64,000 nucleotides of DNA, from positions 1-64,000 of the forward strand of contig UQYV01000002.1 in assembly GCA_900545245.1 (NCBI GenBank), read 5' to 3'. Positions 49,034-57,943 of this stretch are shown here, in pieces; positions within the stretch are counted from its first letter, which is position 1, and the number at the start of each line of letters is the position of its first letter. The position numbers were made by a program, and so were the translations under genes. The stretch comes from an uncultured Bacteroidales bacterium (GTDB taxonomy: Bacteria > Bacteroidota > Bacteroidia > Bacteroidales > UBA932). A model generated the notes under the pieces. It worked only from the letters and a program-made list of their open reading frames with translations, searched no databases and was not told where the DNA came from.

Positions 49034-50833
49034 ATGGGCAAGACACTTATATATCAGATAATTCCCAGACTTTGGGGCAATAAGAATGAACATCCCGTAA
49101 AAAACGGCAGCTACGCCGAGAACGGCTCCGGCAAATTCTCTGACATTGACACCGGCACACTTGAATACCTGAAATGGTGCGGTTACACGCACATCTGGCT
49201 TACGGGCATAATCCGTCATTCGTGCTGTGACCCATCGGCTATGGGCGGCCTGGCAGAGGGAAATGGGGGACACGTGTCCAACGCTCAGTTTGTCAAAGGT
49301 TTAGCAGGTTCGCCATACGCCATACAGGACTATTACGACGTAAATCCCTACCTGGCAGACAACCCGTCGGACAGGATACGCGAGTTCGAGACCCTCGTCG
49401 CGAGAATCCATTCTGCAGGTTTGAAAGTTCTCATTGACTTCGTTCCTAATCATGTTGCAAGGGACTATGGAGTGGGTGTCGACAGTAGCATCAATGGGCG
49501 TCCAACTGTCAAAATGTCACTTGGCGCGACGGACGACAAGTCTGTTCACTGGAAGGCAGAGAACGATTTCTTCTACTACCCGAAGCAGAGGCTAGTCCTT
49601 CCTAACGAGGCGCAATGGAAGGCTTCCGGAAGGCAGCTCTACGAGGAGTACCCGGCCCGTGCATGCGGAAATGCCTACACCCCGTCTCCCGGAGTCAACG
49701 ACTGGTATGAGACAGTGAAGATAAACTACTGCGACTACCACACCGCAACTTGGGATAAGATGCTTCACATTCTTCGCTACTGGCTCTCAAAGGGTGTCGA
49801 CGGCTTCCGCTGTGACATGGTGGAACTTGTTCCGCCTGACTTCTTCAAATGGGCGATTGAGGAAATAAAAAATGATAGGCCGGAAACGCTGTTCGTCGCT
49901 GAAGTCTATCAGAAACAGATGTACGGAAAGTATGTGCGGGAAGTAGGCTTTGACCTTCTCTACGACAAGTCCGGACTCTATGATGCCCTCGCTGACATCG
50001 TCAGATGTGACGATAGCGAGCAGCCATATGTCGATGCGTGGCAGTCCACAACCCGCATCACGACCTCTTGGCAGAATCTCGGAGATCTCCAGCTTTACAT
50101 GTTGAACTTCCTGGAAAATCATGATGAACAGCGCTTTGCCTCCGATTTCTTCGGAAAGCGTGCCGAACGCTGCTATCCGGCTCTTGCCGTGAGCCTGATG
50201 ATGAACCTCACGCCATTCATGACCTACTTCGGCGAGGAAGTCGGCGAGAGGGGAATGGATGAAGAAGGGTTCAGTGGTATTGACGGACGCACATCAATAT
50301 TCGACTGGTGGTCTACCGGACGACTCAGGGGTCTTAAGAAACTCACGGAAAACGGCAACTGGCTCACTGCCGTAGAACTTCTTTCGAACACTGCGGACAA
50401 GGACAGAAGGCCGCTCCTTCGCAAGCGTGTCAAGAGTGCTGTCAAGATGAAGATTCTTATGAAAGACACGGGACTTACGGAAGATGAGCTGAAGTTCTTT
50501 GTGAAGTACACCGGGATGCTGCGCTTTGCCGCCAACGACAACGCCATTTCCAAGGGAATGACCTACGATCTCTGCTACTGCAACTTCAACTCACGCGGAT
50601 TTGACAGGGACAGGCATTTCGCTTTTTTGCGCGATGACGCCGATGACACTTTCCTGATAGTGGCTAACTTCTCATCACGTCCGGCAGACATTGACATAAT
50701 GATTCCGGAACATGCCTTTGAGTGGCTTGAACTAAAACAGACAGAAACTTGCAATGCCCAGTCTCCAGTAAAGGTTCAAGTGTCGGCAAATGATGTCTTC
50801 ATACTCCGTCTCTCTTCGTCAGCAAGAGCATGA
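49034..50833 (+). CDS. GH13 alpha-amylase-family enzyme, cytoplasmic
   Basis: The 599-aa protein lacks a signal peptide. GH13 motifs are complete: region I DFVPNH, region II GFRCDMVE (Asp nucleophile), region III VAEVY (Glu acid/base) and region IV FLENHDEQ. The N-terminus YQIIPRLWGN and a C-terminal beta domain are present. GH13 enzymes act on alpha-glucans or transfer glucosyl units. Exact specificity cannot be read here. Lying after the terminator of the GH92 locus and convergent with a LytTR gene, it may be a separate unit for storage-glucan or imported oligosaccharide use. Confidence 0.88.
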   Translation: MGKTLIYQIIPRLWGNKNEHPVKNGSYAENGSGKFSDIDTGTLEYLKWCGYTHIWLTGIIRHSCCDPSAMGGLAEGNGGHVSNAQFVKGLAGSPYAIQDYYDVNPYLADNPSDRIREFETLVARIHSAGLKVLIDFVPNHVARDYGVGVDSSINGRPTVKMSLGATDDKSVHWKAENDFFYYPKQRLVLPNEAQWKASGRQLYEEYPARACGNAYTPSPGVNDWYETVKINYCDYHTATWDKMLHILRYWLSKGVDGFRCDMVELVPPDFFKWAIEEIKNDRPETLFVAEVYQKQMYGKYVREVGFDLLYDKSGLYDALADIVRCDDSEQPYVDAWQSTTRITTSWQNLGDLQLYMLNFLENHDEQRFASDFFGKRAERCYPALAVSLMMNLTPFMTYFGEEVGERGMDEEGFSGIDGRTSIFDWWSTGRLRGLKKLTENGNWLTAVELLSNTADKDRRPLLRKRVKSAVKMKILMKDTGLTEDELKFFVKYTGMLRFAANDNAISKGMTYDLCYCNFNSRGFDRDRHFAFLRDDADDTFLIVANFSSRPADIDIMIPEHAFEWLELKQTETCNAQSPVKVQVSANDVFILRLSSSARA

Positions 50834-50849
50834 CGAGAATAGCAGACAA

Positions 50850-51734
50850 TCAATAAAGGGCTTTTAAGACTGCTGTGGCATAGTTCGGAGACAACGGAAG
50901 CACCGGGACGCGGTCATTGTCCACGATTATGTAGGTAGCCTTGCTGTCGTTCTGCATCATCTTCACACGCCTCGTGTTCACGATGTAAGACCTTTGGCAG
51001 CGAACTAGCGGGGTGCCTGCAAGCTTTTCTTCCAATGTTCCTATCGACATTTTAAGTGTGTGCGAGACGACGGCATCGCCTTTTTCGTAGAATATGTTCA
51101 CATAGTTGCCATCTGACTTCATATATAGAACAGAATCCAAGTCTACTGAAAACTTTAGTTCACCGGAATCATCCATAATACTTACCATTCTGTCTTTCAA
51201 GTGTTTGACAGTAGGTTTCTGGAATTCGTCCCTTGAGTCATTGTTCTGCTGCATTTCCTTCCTTCGCTTTCTTTCCAGACTCTCGAAGTAGGCGTATATT
51301 ATGGAATATGGAATCGAGAGTATCAGCGTGACGCAGCAAAACGTTTTCACCCACAGCGATGCGGAAGAATGATAGTCTCCGAGCGAGAAAATGAGTGTGA
51401 AACAGATATAGGCTATGCTGATGGCTACTATTTCGGCAATGCACCACAGAATGTAGTTCCATTTCTTGCATTTTCTTGTCCTGCAGAAGGATATGAAAAG
51501 CGTGTTGCTGATCACGAGTATGCCTACGGCGATGAAAACGAACGCTATTGTGAGGAAGGCGAGCTGCGGTGTCCGCACCGAAAACCACGTTGTCGGGGAG
51601 AAGGGCATGTAGAGCAGCATAAAGAATGTCGATGACAAGAGAATGTACAAGATAGAGCTGTAGGGAAACTTGTCCATCCTGAGTCTCCTTGGAATGTCCC
51701 TATTCATGAAATTAAAGATGCGGTTCATCAACAT
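50850..51734 (-). CDS. membrane-bound LytTR transcription regulator
   Basis: The 294-aa protein has four hydrophobic helices in the first 150 residues. A linker and a LytTR DNA-binding domain follow (about 195-294): DLDSVLYMKSDGNYVNIFYEKG, MSIGTLEEKL, LVRCQRSYIVNTRRVKMM. There is no receiver domain, so it is the membrane-anchored one-component type frequent in Bacteroidota. The ATG at 51728 is an alternative start. Its gene is convergent with GH13, and its regulon is unknown. Confidence 0.85.
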   Translation of the reverse strand: MLMNRIFNFMNRDIPRRLRMDKFPYSSILYILLSSTFFMLLYMPFSPTTWFSVRTPQLAFLTIAFVFIAVGILVISNTLFISFCRTRKCKKWNYILWCIAEIVAISIAYICFTLIFSLGDYHSSASLWVKTFCCVTLILSIPYSIIYAYFESLERKRRKEMQQNNDSRDEFQKPTVKHLKDRMVSIMDDSGELKFSVDLDSVLYMKSDGNYVNIFYEKGDAVVSHTLKMSIGTLEEKLAGTPLVRCQRSYIVNTRRVKMMQNDSKATYIIVDNDRVPVLPLSPNYATAVLKALY

Positions 51735-51821
51735 ACTTGCTATACTTCATGCAAAGTTACTCAAAATGTTTGTTCTTTGACGAAAGTTTCGGATATTTGT
51801 TTGATTTGTCATTTTGAAAAG

Positions 51822-53201
51822 ATGAAAACTATGGAGAATATGACTTTCGAAAGGATAGACGAGATCGTTTCGGCGCATAAAAGATCGTTTCATTCAGGAG
51901 CGACGCTTGATGTCAGAAGAAGAAAGGCTAACTTGTTGGCTCTGAGAACTGCATTGAAGAAGTGGGAAAAACCCCTTGCGGACGCACTGTGGGCGGACCT
52001 GCACAAGTCGTATGAGGAAGCGTACCTCACTGAAATCAGCATTGTGCTCAGCGAGATTGACAATCATATAAGGAACCTGCACAGATGGGCCCGGCCGCAG
52101 AGAAAGCGCACTCCGCTGAAGATGTTTCCTTCAAGAAGCGAGATTATTTCAGAGCCATTAGGCAATGCGTTGATTATCGCTCCGTGGAACTATCCTGTTC
52201 AACTGCTTCTCAACCCTCTGGCCGGTGCGCTGTCCGCCGGATGCACAGCCGTCCTTAAGCCTTCTCCTTACGTCCCGCACGTCTCCTTGACGCTTGGAGA
52301 CATGATTTCAGAGACTTTCCCGGAAAGTCTTGTGGCGGTTGTCCAGGGCAACCGGGAAGTGAACCGGCAACTGCTTGAAATGAAATGGGATCTGATATTC
52401 TTTACCGGCAGCCCTTCGCTTGGACGTCAGGTGATGGAGGCGGCTTCACGGAATCTGACACCTGTCGTTCTCGAGCTCGGAGGAAAAAGTCCATGTGTTG
52501 TTGACAAGGACGCGGACATCGCCGTAGCGGCAAGGCGCATTGCATGGGGAAAGTCACTGAATGCCGGTCAGACATGCATAGCACCGGATTATCTGATACT
52601 CCATGAAGATATAAAGGATAGTTTCCTTGCAGCTCTTGAGAAGGAATTCAATTCACTCCTCGGTGAGAACCCGCAGGAAAGTCGACACTTTGTAAGGATA
52701 GTCAACGACAGGGCGTTTGATCGTCTCAAGGGCTATCTTGACTGTGGCAGAGTCATTTTCGGAGGTCAGACATATGCTGATGAACGCTATTTCTCCCCGA
52801 CACTGCTCGACGACGTGGATCCGGCCTCTCCCGTGATGCAGGAAGAGATATTCGGGCCGATATTCCCCATTGTCACCGTCAAATCCACAGATGAGGCAAT
52901 AAGATTCATTGTAGACCGTCCCAAGCCTCTGGCACTCTACTACTTCGGCAAGGACGGAGACAATGTTCTGAGAAGCACATCGTCCGGCGGCGCCTGCATC
53001 AATGACACCATTATGCACATCGCCAACGAGAACCTCCCGTTCGGAGGGGTAGGAAACTCCGGAATGTCAAGTTACCACGGCAAGAGAAGCTTTGATGCGT
53101 TCACTCACTACAAAGCTGTCGTGAAGACCCCGACGTGGCTCGACCTTCCTTTCAGGTATATGCCGTACAAGTTATTCAGCCTTACCAAGAGACTGCTTTA
53201 G
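51822..53201 (+). CDS. aldehyde dehydrogenase (ALDH3-like)
   Basis: The 459-aa NAD(P)-dependent enzyme oxidises aldehydes to acids. Motifs: the cofactor site IIAPWNYPVQLLLNPL, catalytic Glu in ELGGKSPC, and catalytic Cys in NAGQTCIAPDY. The C-terminal EEIFGPIFPIV and the ending PFGGVGNSGMSSYHGKRSFD are typical of the ALDH3 branch, which also includes fatty aldehyde dehydrogenases. The ATG at 51822 is used (51831 and 51840 are alternatives). The open frame to 51777 starts with TTG and adds residues outside the family. It stands as a single gene. Confidence 0.92.
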   Translation: MKTMENMTFERIDEIVSAHKRSFHSGATLDVRRRKANLLALRTALKKWEKPLADALWADLHKSYEEAYLTEISIVLSEIDNHIRNLHRWARPQRKRTPLKMFPSRSEIISEPLGNALIIAPWNYPVQLLLNPLAGALSAGCTAVLKPSPYVPHVSLTLGDMISETFPESLVAVVQGNREVNRQLLEMKWDLIFFTGSPSLGRQVMEAASRNLTPVVLELGGKSPCVVDKDADIAVAARRIAWGKSLNAGQTCIAPDYLILHEDIKDSFLAALEKEFNSLLGENPQESRHFVRIVNDRAFDRLKGYLDCGRVIFGGQTYADERYFSPTLLDDVDPASPVMQEEIFGPIFPIVTVKSTDEAIRFIVDRPKPLALYYFGKDGDNVLRSTSSGGACINDTIMHIANENLPFGGVGNSGMSSYHGKRSFDAFTHYKAVVKTPTWLDLPFRYMPYKLFSLTKRLL

Positions 53202-53231
53202 TGGCGGCTGCATAGAGGGGAGGCGTATCCG

Positions 53232-53999
53232 CTATTTGCCGCAGAATGTCTGCCGGCGTCTGAATTCCGCGACTGTAACGGCCGTAGCGACAGCGGCATT
53301 GAGAGATTCAGAGGTCGGTACGCCGGCAGGGTAGGGCGGGATGAACAGACGCTCGGTTATACGAGCCCCGAGCTGCGGCGATATGCCGTTCGACTCGTTT
53401 CCGATGACGATGACGGCCGGGGATTCCTCTCCTGTTGAAAACTTCCTTTCATAGATGTTCTGCCCATCGAGAAAGGTCCCGAATAGTTTGCCACCGGCAG
53501 ACTCGGCTGCATCGGCAAGCAGCTGGAGGTCGCAATAGTGGAAGCGGACACGGAAAATGGCGCCCATAGTTGCCTGTACCACCTTCGGATTGAACAACTC
53601 TACAGTATCCGGTTCCGCGAATATTCCGTCAATCCCGAACCAGTCGGCAATCCGTATTATGGTGCCGAGATTGCCCGGGTCACGAATTGTGTCAAGAGCG
53701 AGAAACAGTCCGCGCAAGCCAAGCGCTTCAGAAACAGCCTTTCCGTCAGAGAGCCTGACATTGCCGGGTTTCTTGACAACGGCAAGTGCAGGAGATGGAG
53801 ACGAAAGTGATGTTATCCTTGCCATGACATCGGTGCCAATTTCTTCCTCACGCCACACCTTTTCCACCTCAAACCCCGACTTGAGTGCTTCTGCGACCAT
53901 CTTTTCTCCTTCAACGACAAACACACCGCTTTCGTCCCTGAACTTTTTCTGTGACAGGGAACGCAGGTATTTTATTTCATTATTCGATATTCCGCTCAT
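53232..53999 (-). CDS. TrmH/SpoU family RNA 2'-O-methyltransferase
   Basis: The 255-aa protein has an N-terminal substrate-binding domain (YLRSLSQKKFRDESGVFVVEGEKMV) and a SPOUT fold. The three SpoU motifs are visible: LDTIRDPGNLGTIIRIADWFG, VIVIGNESNGISP and IPPYPAGVPTSESLNAAVATAVTVAEF. It methylates ribose in rRNA or tRNA; RlmB-like activity is possible but not provable. It is divergent from tamL, with a good promoter at 54043-54068. Confidence 0.92.
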   Translation of the reverse strand: MSGISNNEIKYLRSLSQKKFRDESGVFVVEGEKMVAEALKSGFEVEKVWREEEIGTDVMARITSLSSPSPALAVVKKPGNVRLSDGKAVSEALGLRGLFLALDTIRDPGNLGTIIRIADWFGIDGIFAEPDTVELFNPKVVQATMGAIFRVRFHYCDLQLLADAAESAGGKLFGTFLDGQNIYERKFSTGEESPAVIVIGNESNGISPQLGARITERLFIPPYPAGVPTSESLNAAVATAVTVAEFRRRQTFCGK

Positions 54000-54042
54000 C
54001 TTCCTCTAAATGACAGGGGACGAATGACCCGCCATAACCTTG

Positions 54043-54068
54043 CAAAGGTAGAAAATATTCGCGTCAAA
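54043..54068 (-). promoter_or_regulatory. promoter of the SpoU methyltransferase gene
   Basis: On the minus strand, TTTG (54068-54065) and TACCTTTG (54050-54043) match both consensus boxes with a 14-nt spacer. The ATG is at 53999. Confidence 0.6.
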
Positions 54069-54093
54069 TGAGGAATATATGCGCATAAATCCA

Positions 54094-54101
54094 TAACTTT
54101 G
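54094..54101 (+). promoter_or_regulatory. -7 element of tamL
   Basis: TAACTTTG followed by CA, 40 nt before the tamL ATG, in the divergent gap. No TTTG is seen at -33. Confidence 0.5.
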
Positions 54102-54140
54102 CAATTATTGCGGACATATTCTGTCCTGCATCCTCTTTTT

Positions 54141-56348
54141 ATGAAACGGAAGACTACGGCATATATTCTCATTTTCACCATCGCGCTTCTTGCGACGGCG
54201 TGCAGCACCACACGTGTGCTCGGAGACGGGGAGTACAGCCTTGCCGGGACAAAGGTCAATGTGACAAACAGGACCAAAGACTTCAAGGAAGCAGGTCTTG
54301 CAGCCTACATCAAACAGAAGCCGAACTCGAACTTTATCTTCGGATGGAATCCCTTCGTGAGCGTCTATAACTGGTCCAACGGAAAGGGGAAAGGCTGGGA
54401 CAAGTTCGTGCAGAAGCTCGGTGTGGCTCCGATCATATATGATCCGGAACTTGTCGACGAGTCTGTCGAGAATCTTGAAAAGCATCTTGAATACATCGGC
54501 TACTATGGATCCAAGGTAGATTCGAAGATACATGTCAGAAAGAAGAAAGTCTATGTAACATACGACATTACACTTGGAGAGCGGTATCGGATTGACAGCA
54601 TTGCCTACCGCCTTCCCGAAAGGGGAGAACTTGCCGCCGACTTCCTTGCCGACGTGTCCAACTCCACGGTGAAGGTCGGGGACTGGCTATCGGAGGCGGC
54701 TCTTGAATCTGAGACAGTCCGATCGACGTCCGTGCTTCGTAATAAGGGCTGGTTCGGCTTCAACAAGAACTATTTTTTCTGCGAGGCCGACACCCTCGGA
54801 ACTCCTGGAGCGGCAAGGCTTCAGATTAGTCTGAACGAGTATACGAGGAACGAGACGCCGAAGGAGACCGCTCCGTTCCGCCGCTTTACCTTCGCGGACG
54901 TCAACATTTCATATCCTTCAAAGCTGAAGGTACGCAAGGGAGTTCTTGAAGAACTGACTACAGTGCGTCCCGGGGACGTCTACAGCGAGAATGCCGTCAA
55001 CCAAACCTATTCCAGACTCTCATCGCTGAGGATGTTTTCCGGCGTGAACATCGGTGTCAGTCCAGTGGACAGCAGCAGGCTCAACTGCGACATAAGCCTA
55101 ACTCCGTCAAAGCTTCAGGGTTTTAAAGTCAATGTGGAGGCGTCCGTCAACTCGTCTGGGCTGTTCGGCGTTTCACCTCAGCTGTCCTGGTATCACAAGA
55201 ATATCTTCAGAGGCGGGGAGTGGCTGAACCTCAGCTTTATGGGGAACTTCCAGTTCAAATTCAGGGACAATGTCCATTCCAATGAGTTCGGTGTCAGCGG
55301 CGGACTCAGTTTTCCGAAGTTTCTGTTCCTTCCTTACAGGCTTTTCGGGGGGACGATTTCGCGCACGGACATAAACGCTTCCTATAACTACCAGAGCCGT
55401 CCGGAATACACCCGCAACATAATCTCCACATCCCTGGGATTCAACGGCAACGTGAACTCAAAGTTCTATTATCAGGTCTATCCGGCGCAGCTCAGCATAA
55501 TCCACATATTCAACCTCGACTCCGCGTTCCTTGAGAACCTCAAGAGCGATCCCTTTCTGCAGAATGCCTATCAGGACCATTTCGACCTCGGAGCCGGAGG
55601 CACTTTCTACTACACGACCAACTCGGACGTGAACCCGAAGACATCGTATGAATATGTCCGCCTACAGACTGACATTTCAGGTAACGTTTTGAGTGCGTTC
55701 AAGGGCCTGATGAAGAAAGACGGCAATGGCTCCGGAATGATTTGGAACACTCCTTATTCGCAGTATGTACGTGCGGAATTGACGCTCGGCAAGACATGGA
55801 GATTCGGCAAGGATGACAAACAGGGACTCGCTACAAGGGTTCAGGCAGGTGCAGGATATGCCTACGGAAACTCCACGGCACTTCCATTTGAGAAACATTT
55901 CTATGCAGGAGGAGCCAACAGTATGCGCGGATGGCAGGCACGCAGCCTCGGCCCGGGACTCGCGGCGAAGGACACGACCTTCGTGATTCCGAACCAGACA
56001 GGAGATATGAAGCTTGAGGCAAACATTGAATATCGTTTCCCGATGTTCTGGATGTTTTCCGGGGCAGTGTTTGTGGATGCAGGAAACGTGTGGAACCTAA
56101 AGCGCTCAGACCGTCCGGATGAACAGCAGGATCTGGCGCATATCAATGGCACAAGCCTGTGGACGGGAATGGCGATGAACTGGGGACTTGGTCTCCGTCT
56201 TGATCTCGACTTCCTTATTCTGCGTGTAGACTGGGGAATGCGTCTGCACGATCCGGCCAGGCAACGCGGTTCCTGCTGGCTCAATCCACGACAATGGCTT
56301 GAGAGAAATGGCTATGCTCTCCATTTCGGCGTTGGTTATCCGTTCTGA
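54141..56348 (+). CDS. tamL: TamL-like BamA-family outer-membrane lipoprotein
   Basis: The 735-aa protein has a lipoprotein signal (IALLATACSTTRVLGDGEY). POTRA-like domains follow (about 40-300), then a 16-strand BamA/TamA-type barrel with the conserved FYAGGANSMRGWQARSLGPG (the RGW motif of strand-6 loop type) and the C-terminal ALHFGVGYPF ending in Phe. A lipid-modified BamA homologue is the Bacteroidota TamL, thought to help assemble outer-membrane proteins, together with a TamB-like partner encoded elsewhere. The ATG at 54141 gives the lipobox; upstream codons are not plausible. The stop lies in the loop of a perfect hairpin. Confidence 0.9.
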   Translation: MKRKTTAYILIFTIALLATACSTTRVLGDGEYSLAGTKVNVTNRTKDFKEAGLAAYIKQKPNSNFIFGWNPFVSVYNWSNGKGKGWDKFVQKLGVAPIIYDPELVDESVENLEKHLEYIGYYGSKVDSKIHVRKKKVYVTYDITLGERYRIDSIAYRLPERGELAADFLADVSNSTVKVGDWLSEAALESETVRSTSVLRNKGWFGFNKNYFFCEADTLGTPGAARLQISLNEYTRNETPKETAPFRRFTFADVNISYPSKLKVRKGVLEELTTVRPGDVYSENAVNQTYSRLSSLRMFSGVNIGVSPVDSSRLNCDISLTPSKLQGFKVNVEASVNSSGLFGVSPQLSWYHKNIFRGGEWLNLSFMGNFQFKFRDNVHSNEFGVSGGLSFPKFLFLPYRLFGGTISRTDINASYNYQSRPEYTRNIISTSLGFNGNVNSKFYYQVYPAQLSIIHIFNLDSAFLENLKSDPFLQNAYQDHFDLGAGGTFYYTTNSDVNPKTSYEYVRLQTDISGNVLSAFKGLMKKDGNGSGMIWNTPYSQYVRAELTLGKTWRFGKDDKQGLATRVQAGAGYAYGNSTALPFEKHFYAGGANSMRGWQARSLGPGLAAKDTTFVIPNQTGDMKLEANIEYRFPMFWMFSGAVFVDAGNVWNLKRSDRPDEQQDLAHINGTSLWTGMAMNWGLGLRLDLDFLILRVDWGMRLHDPARQRGSCWLNPRQWLERNGYALHFGVGYPF

Positions 56349-56361
56349 CGAACGGATAACC
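56334..56361 (+). terminator. hairpin with the tamL stop codon in its loop
   Basis: A perfect 12-bp stem (GGTTATCCGTTC / GAACGGATAACC). The 4-nt loop TGAC holds the stop TGA. The following AGTTCCTCTT is only weakly T-rich. GGATAACC recurs at 56499-56506 as part of the repeats downstream. Confidence 0.6.
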
Positions 56362-56370
56362 AGTTCCTCT

Positions 56371-56567
56371 TAACCCCTGTCATTTCATGACATCCCCTAT
56401 TAGGGGAACGCGACCTCCACTTCGCTACGGTCGGCGACTCCGCTCCTCCGTTACACTCCGTCGCTCCATCGCGGCGTCTGATGACGCCTTGTTAAAACGG
56501 ATAACCTAAGACTTCCTAACCCCAGTCAGCTTCGCTGACAGCCCCTGTTAGGGGCATGCGCCCTCCA
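56371..56567. repeat. two copies of a double-hairpin repeat between tamL and rarA
   Basis: Units at 56371-56419 and 56517-56567 share TAACCCC, a small hairpin closed by GTCA/TGAC, then CCCCT.TTAGGGG and CGCNCCTCCA. The first hairpin is GTCAT-TTC-ATGAC in one and GTCAGC-TTC-GCTGAC in the other, so the stems vary while pairing is kept. The spacer contains TCCGTTACACTCCGTCGCTCC. No gene is present in this 237-bp gap. Confidence 0.65.
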
Positions 56568-56585
56568 TTTCATGACATCCCACGG

Positions 56586-57866
56586 CTATTTTTTGTAATA
56601 TTTAGGCCAGAGAGCCGAGAGCCGTGCGGAGAGTTCCGCCTCTTTTTTGTTATCTGCCGGGTCATAGAGCCTGGTGCCTGACAGACCTTCCGGCATAAAC
56701 TCAAGGTCGGCAAAATGTCCAGGATAGTCGTGGGCGTACTTGTAGCCGTCCGCGTAGCCGAGTTCTTCCATCAGTTTTGTGGGGGCGTTCCTGAGGTAGA
56801 GAGGAACAGAAGCTGTCTGAGTCTGTCCGGCAAGTTCAAGTGCCTTGTTGATTGCAAGATAGGCTGAGTTACTTTTGGGAGAACTTGCAAGGTAGACTGT
56901 CGTCTCGGCAAGCGGAATCCGCGCTTCCGGCATGCCGATGCTGTGCACCGTCTGAAAACAGGCGTTGGCCAGCAGGAGCGCATTCGGATTTGCAAGGCCA
57001 ACGTCCTCCGCAGCAAGAATACAGAGTCGGCGTGCTATGAATAGTGGATCTTCCCCGCCCTTGAGCATCCTCGCGAGATAGTAGAGAGCGGCATTCGGAT
57101 CTGAACCGCGCACCGACTTGATGAAAGCCGAAATTATGTCATAGTGCATCTCTCCGCTCTTGTCATAGATAGCCATATTTTCCTGAAGGCTTGCCGTCAC
57201 GAGTGCGTTGTTGAGCACGATCTCGTCGCCACTCTTATGGGCAGAAACGATTATGTCAATGATGTTTAGCAACTTGCGGGCGTCTCCTGAAGAATATCTG
57301 AAAAGAGCCTCTGTTTCTTCCACGCGGATTTTCATGCTCTTCAGAACGGAATCTTCGGAAAGCGCTCGGGTAAGCAGTGCGTTCAAATCCTCCTTGTCGA
57401 GCGACTTGAGCACAAACACCTGACAGCGAGAGAGAAGGGGAGTGATGACCTCAAACGAAGGGTTTTCAGTAGTGGCTCCGATGAGCACGACCGTTCCGTC
57501 TTCTACGGCACCGAGAAGAGCGTCCTGTTGTGACTTGCTGAAACGATGAATCTCGTCGATGAACAGCACCGGAGCTATACCGCGACTGAAAAGCCCCTGA
57601 GATTTGGCCTTCTCGATGACTTCGCGCACCTCCTTCACTCCGGCGCTCACGGCTGAAAGCGTGAAGAAGTCTCTTCCGGCAGACTTTGCAACAATATTCG
57701 CAAGTGTAGTCTTGCCAACTCCCGGCGGTCCCCAGAGAATGAACGAAGTAAGATTCCCGCTTTCAATCATATTCCGCAGCACGCAGCCTTTTCCGACAAG
57801 ATGCCTTTGCCCCACATAGCCGTCAAGGCTGTGTGGGCGCATTCTTTCGGGAAGTGGTGCTGCCAT
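56586..57866 (-). CDS. rarA: replication-associated recombination protein RarA (MgsA)
   Basis: The 426-aa AAA+ ATPase acts at stalled replication forks and at single-strand gaps. Walker A is WGPPGVGKTTLA (about 44-55). Walker B is LFIDEIHRFSKSQQDALL, with the sensor 1 IGATTENPSFEV. The C-terminal helical oligomerisation domain (SDPNAALYYLARML.GGEDPLFIARRLCILAAEDVGLANP) is the MgsA type. The start PERMRPHSLDGYVGQ is typical of the family. Confidence 0.95.
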   Translation of the reverse strand: MAAPLPERMRPHSLDGYVGQRHLVGKGCVLRNMIESGNLTSFILWGPPGVGKTTLANIVAKSAGRDFFTLSAVSAGVKEVREVIEKAKSQGLFSRGIAPVLFIDEIHRFSKSQQDALLGAVEDGTVVLIGATTENPSFEVITPLLSRCQVFVLKSLDKEDLNALLTRALSEDSVLKSMKIRVEETEALFRYSSGDARKLLNIIDIIVSAHKSGDEIVLNNALVTASLQENMAIYDKSGEMHYDIISAFIKSVRGSDPNAALYYLARMLKGGEDPLFIARRLCILAAEDVGLANPNALLLANACFQTVHSIGMPEARIPLAETTVYLASSPKSNSAYLAINKALELAGQTQTASVPLYLRNAPTKLMEELGYADGYKYAHDYPGHFADLEFMPEGLSGTRLYDPADNKKEAELSARLSALWPKYYKK

Positions 57867-57943
57867 ATACGATTGTTCTATAATGATTAACTAATCAATA
57901 ATATGCTTGTTATCAAAGATTTAATCTAATCCCCCAATGGAAA

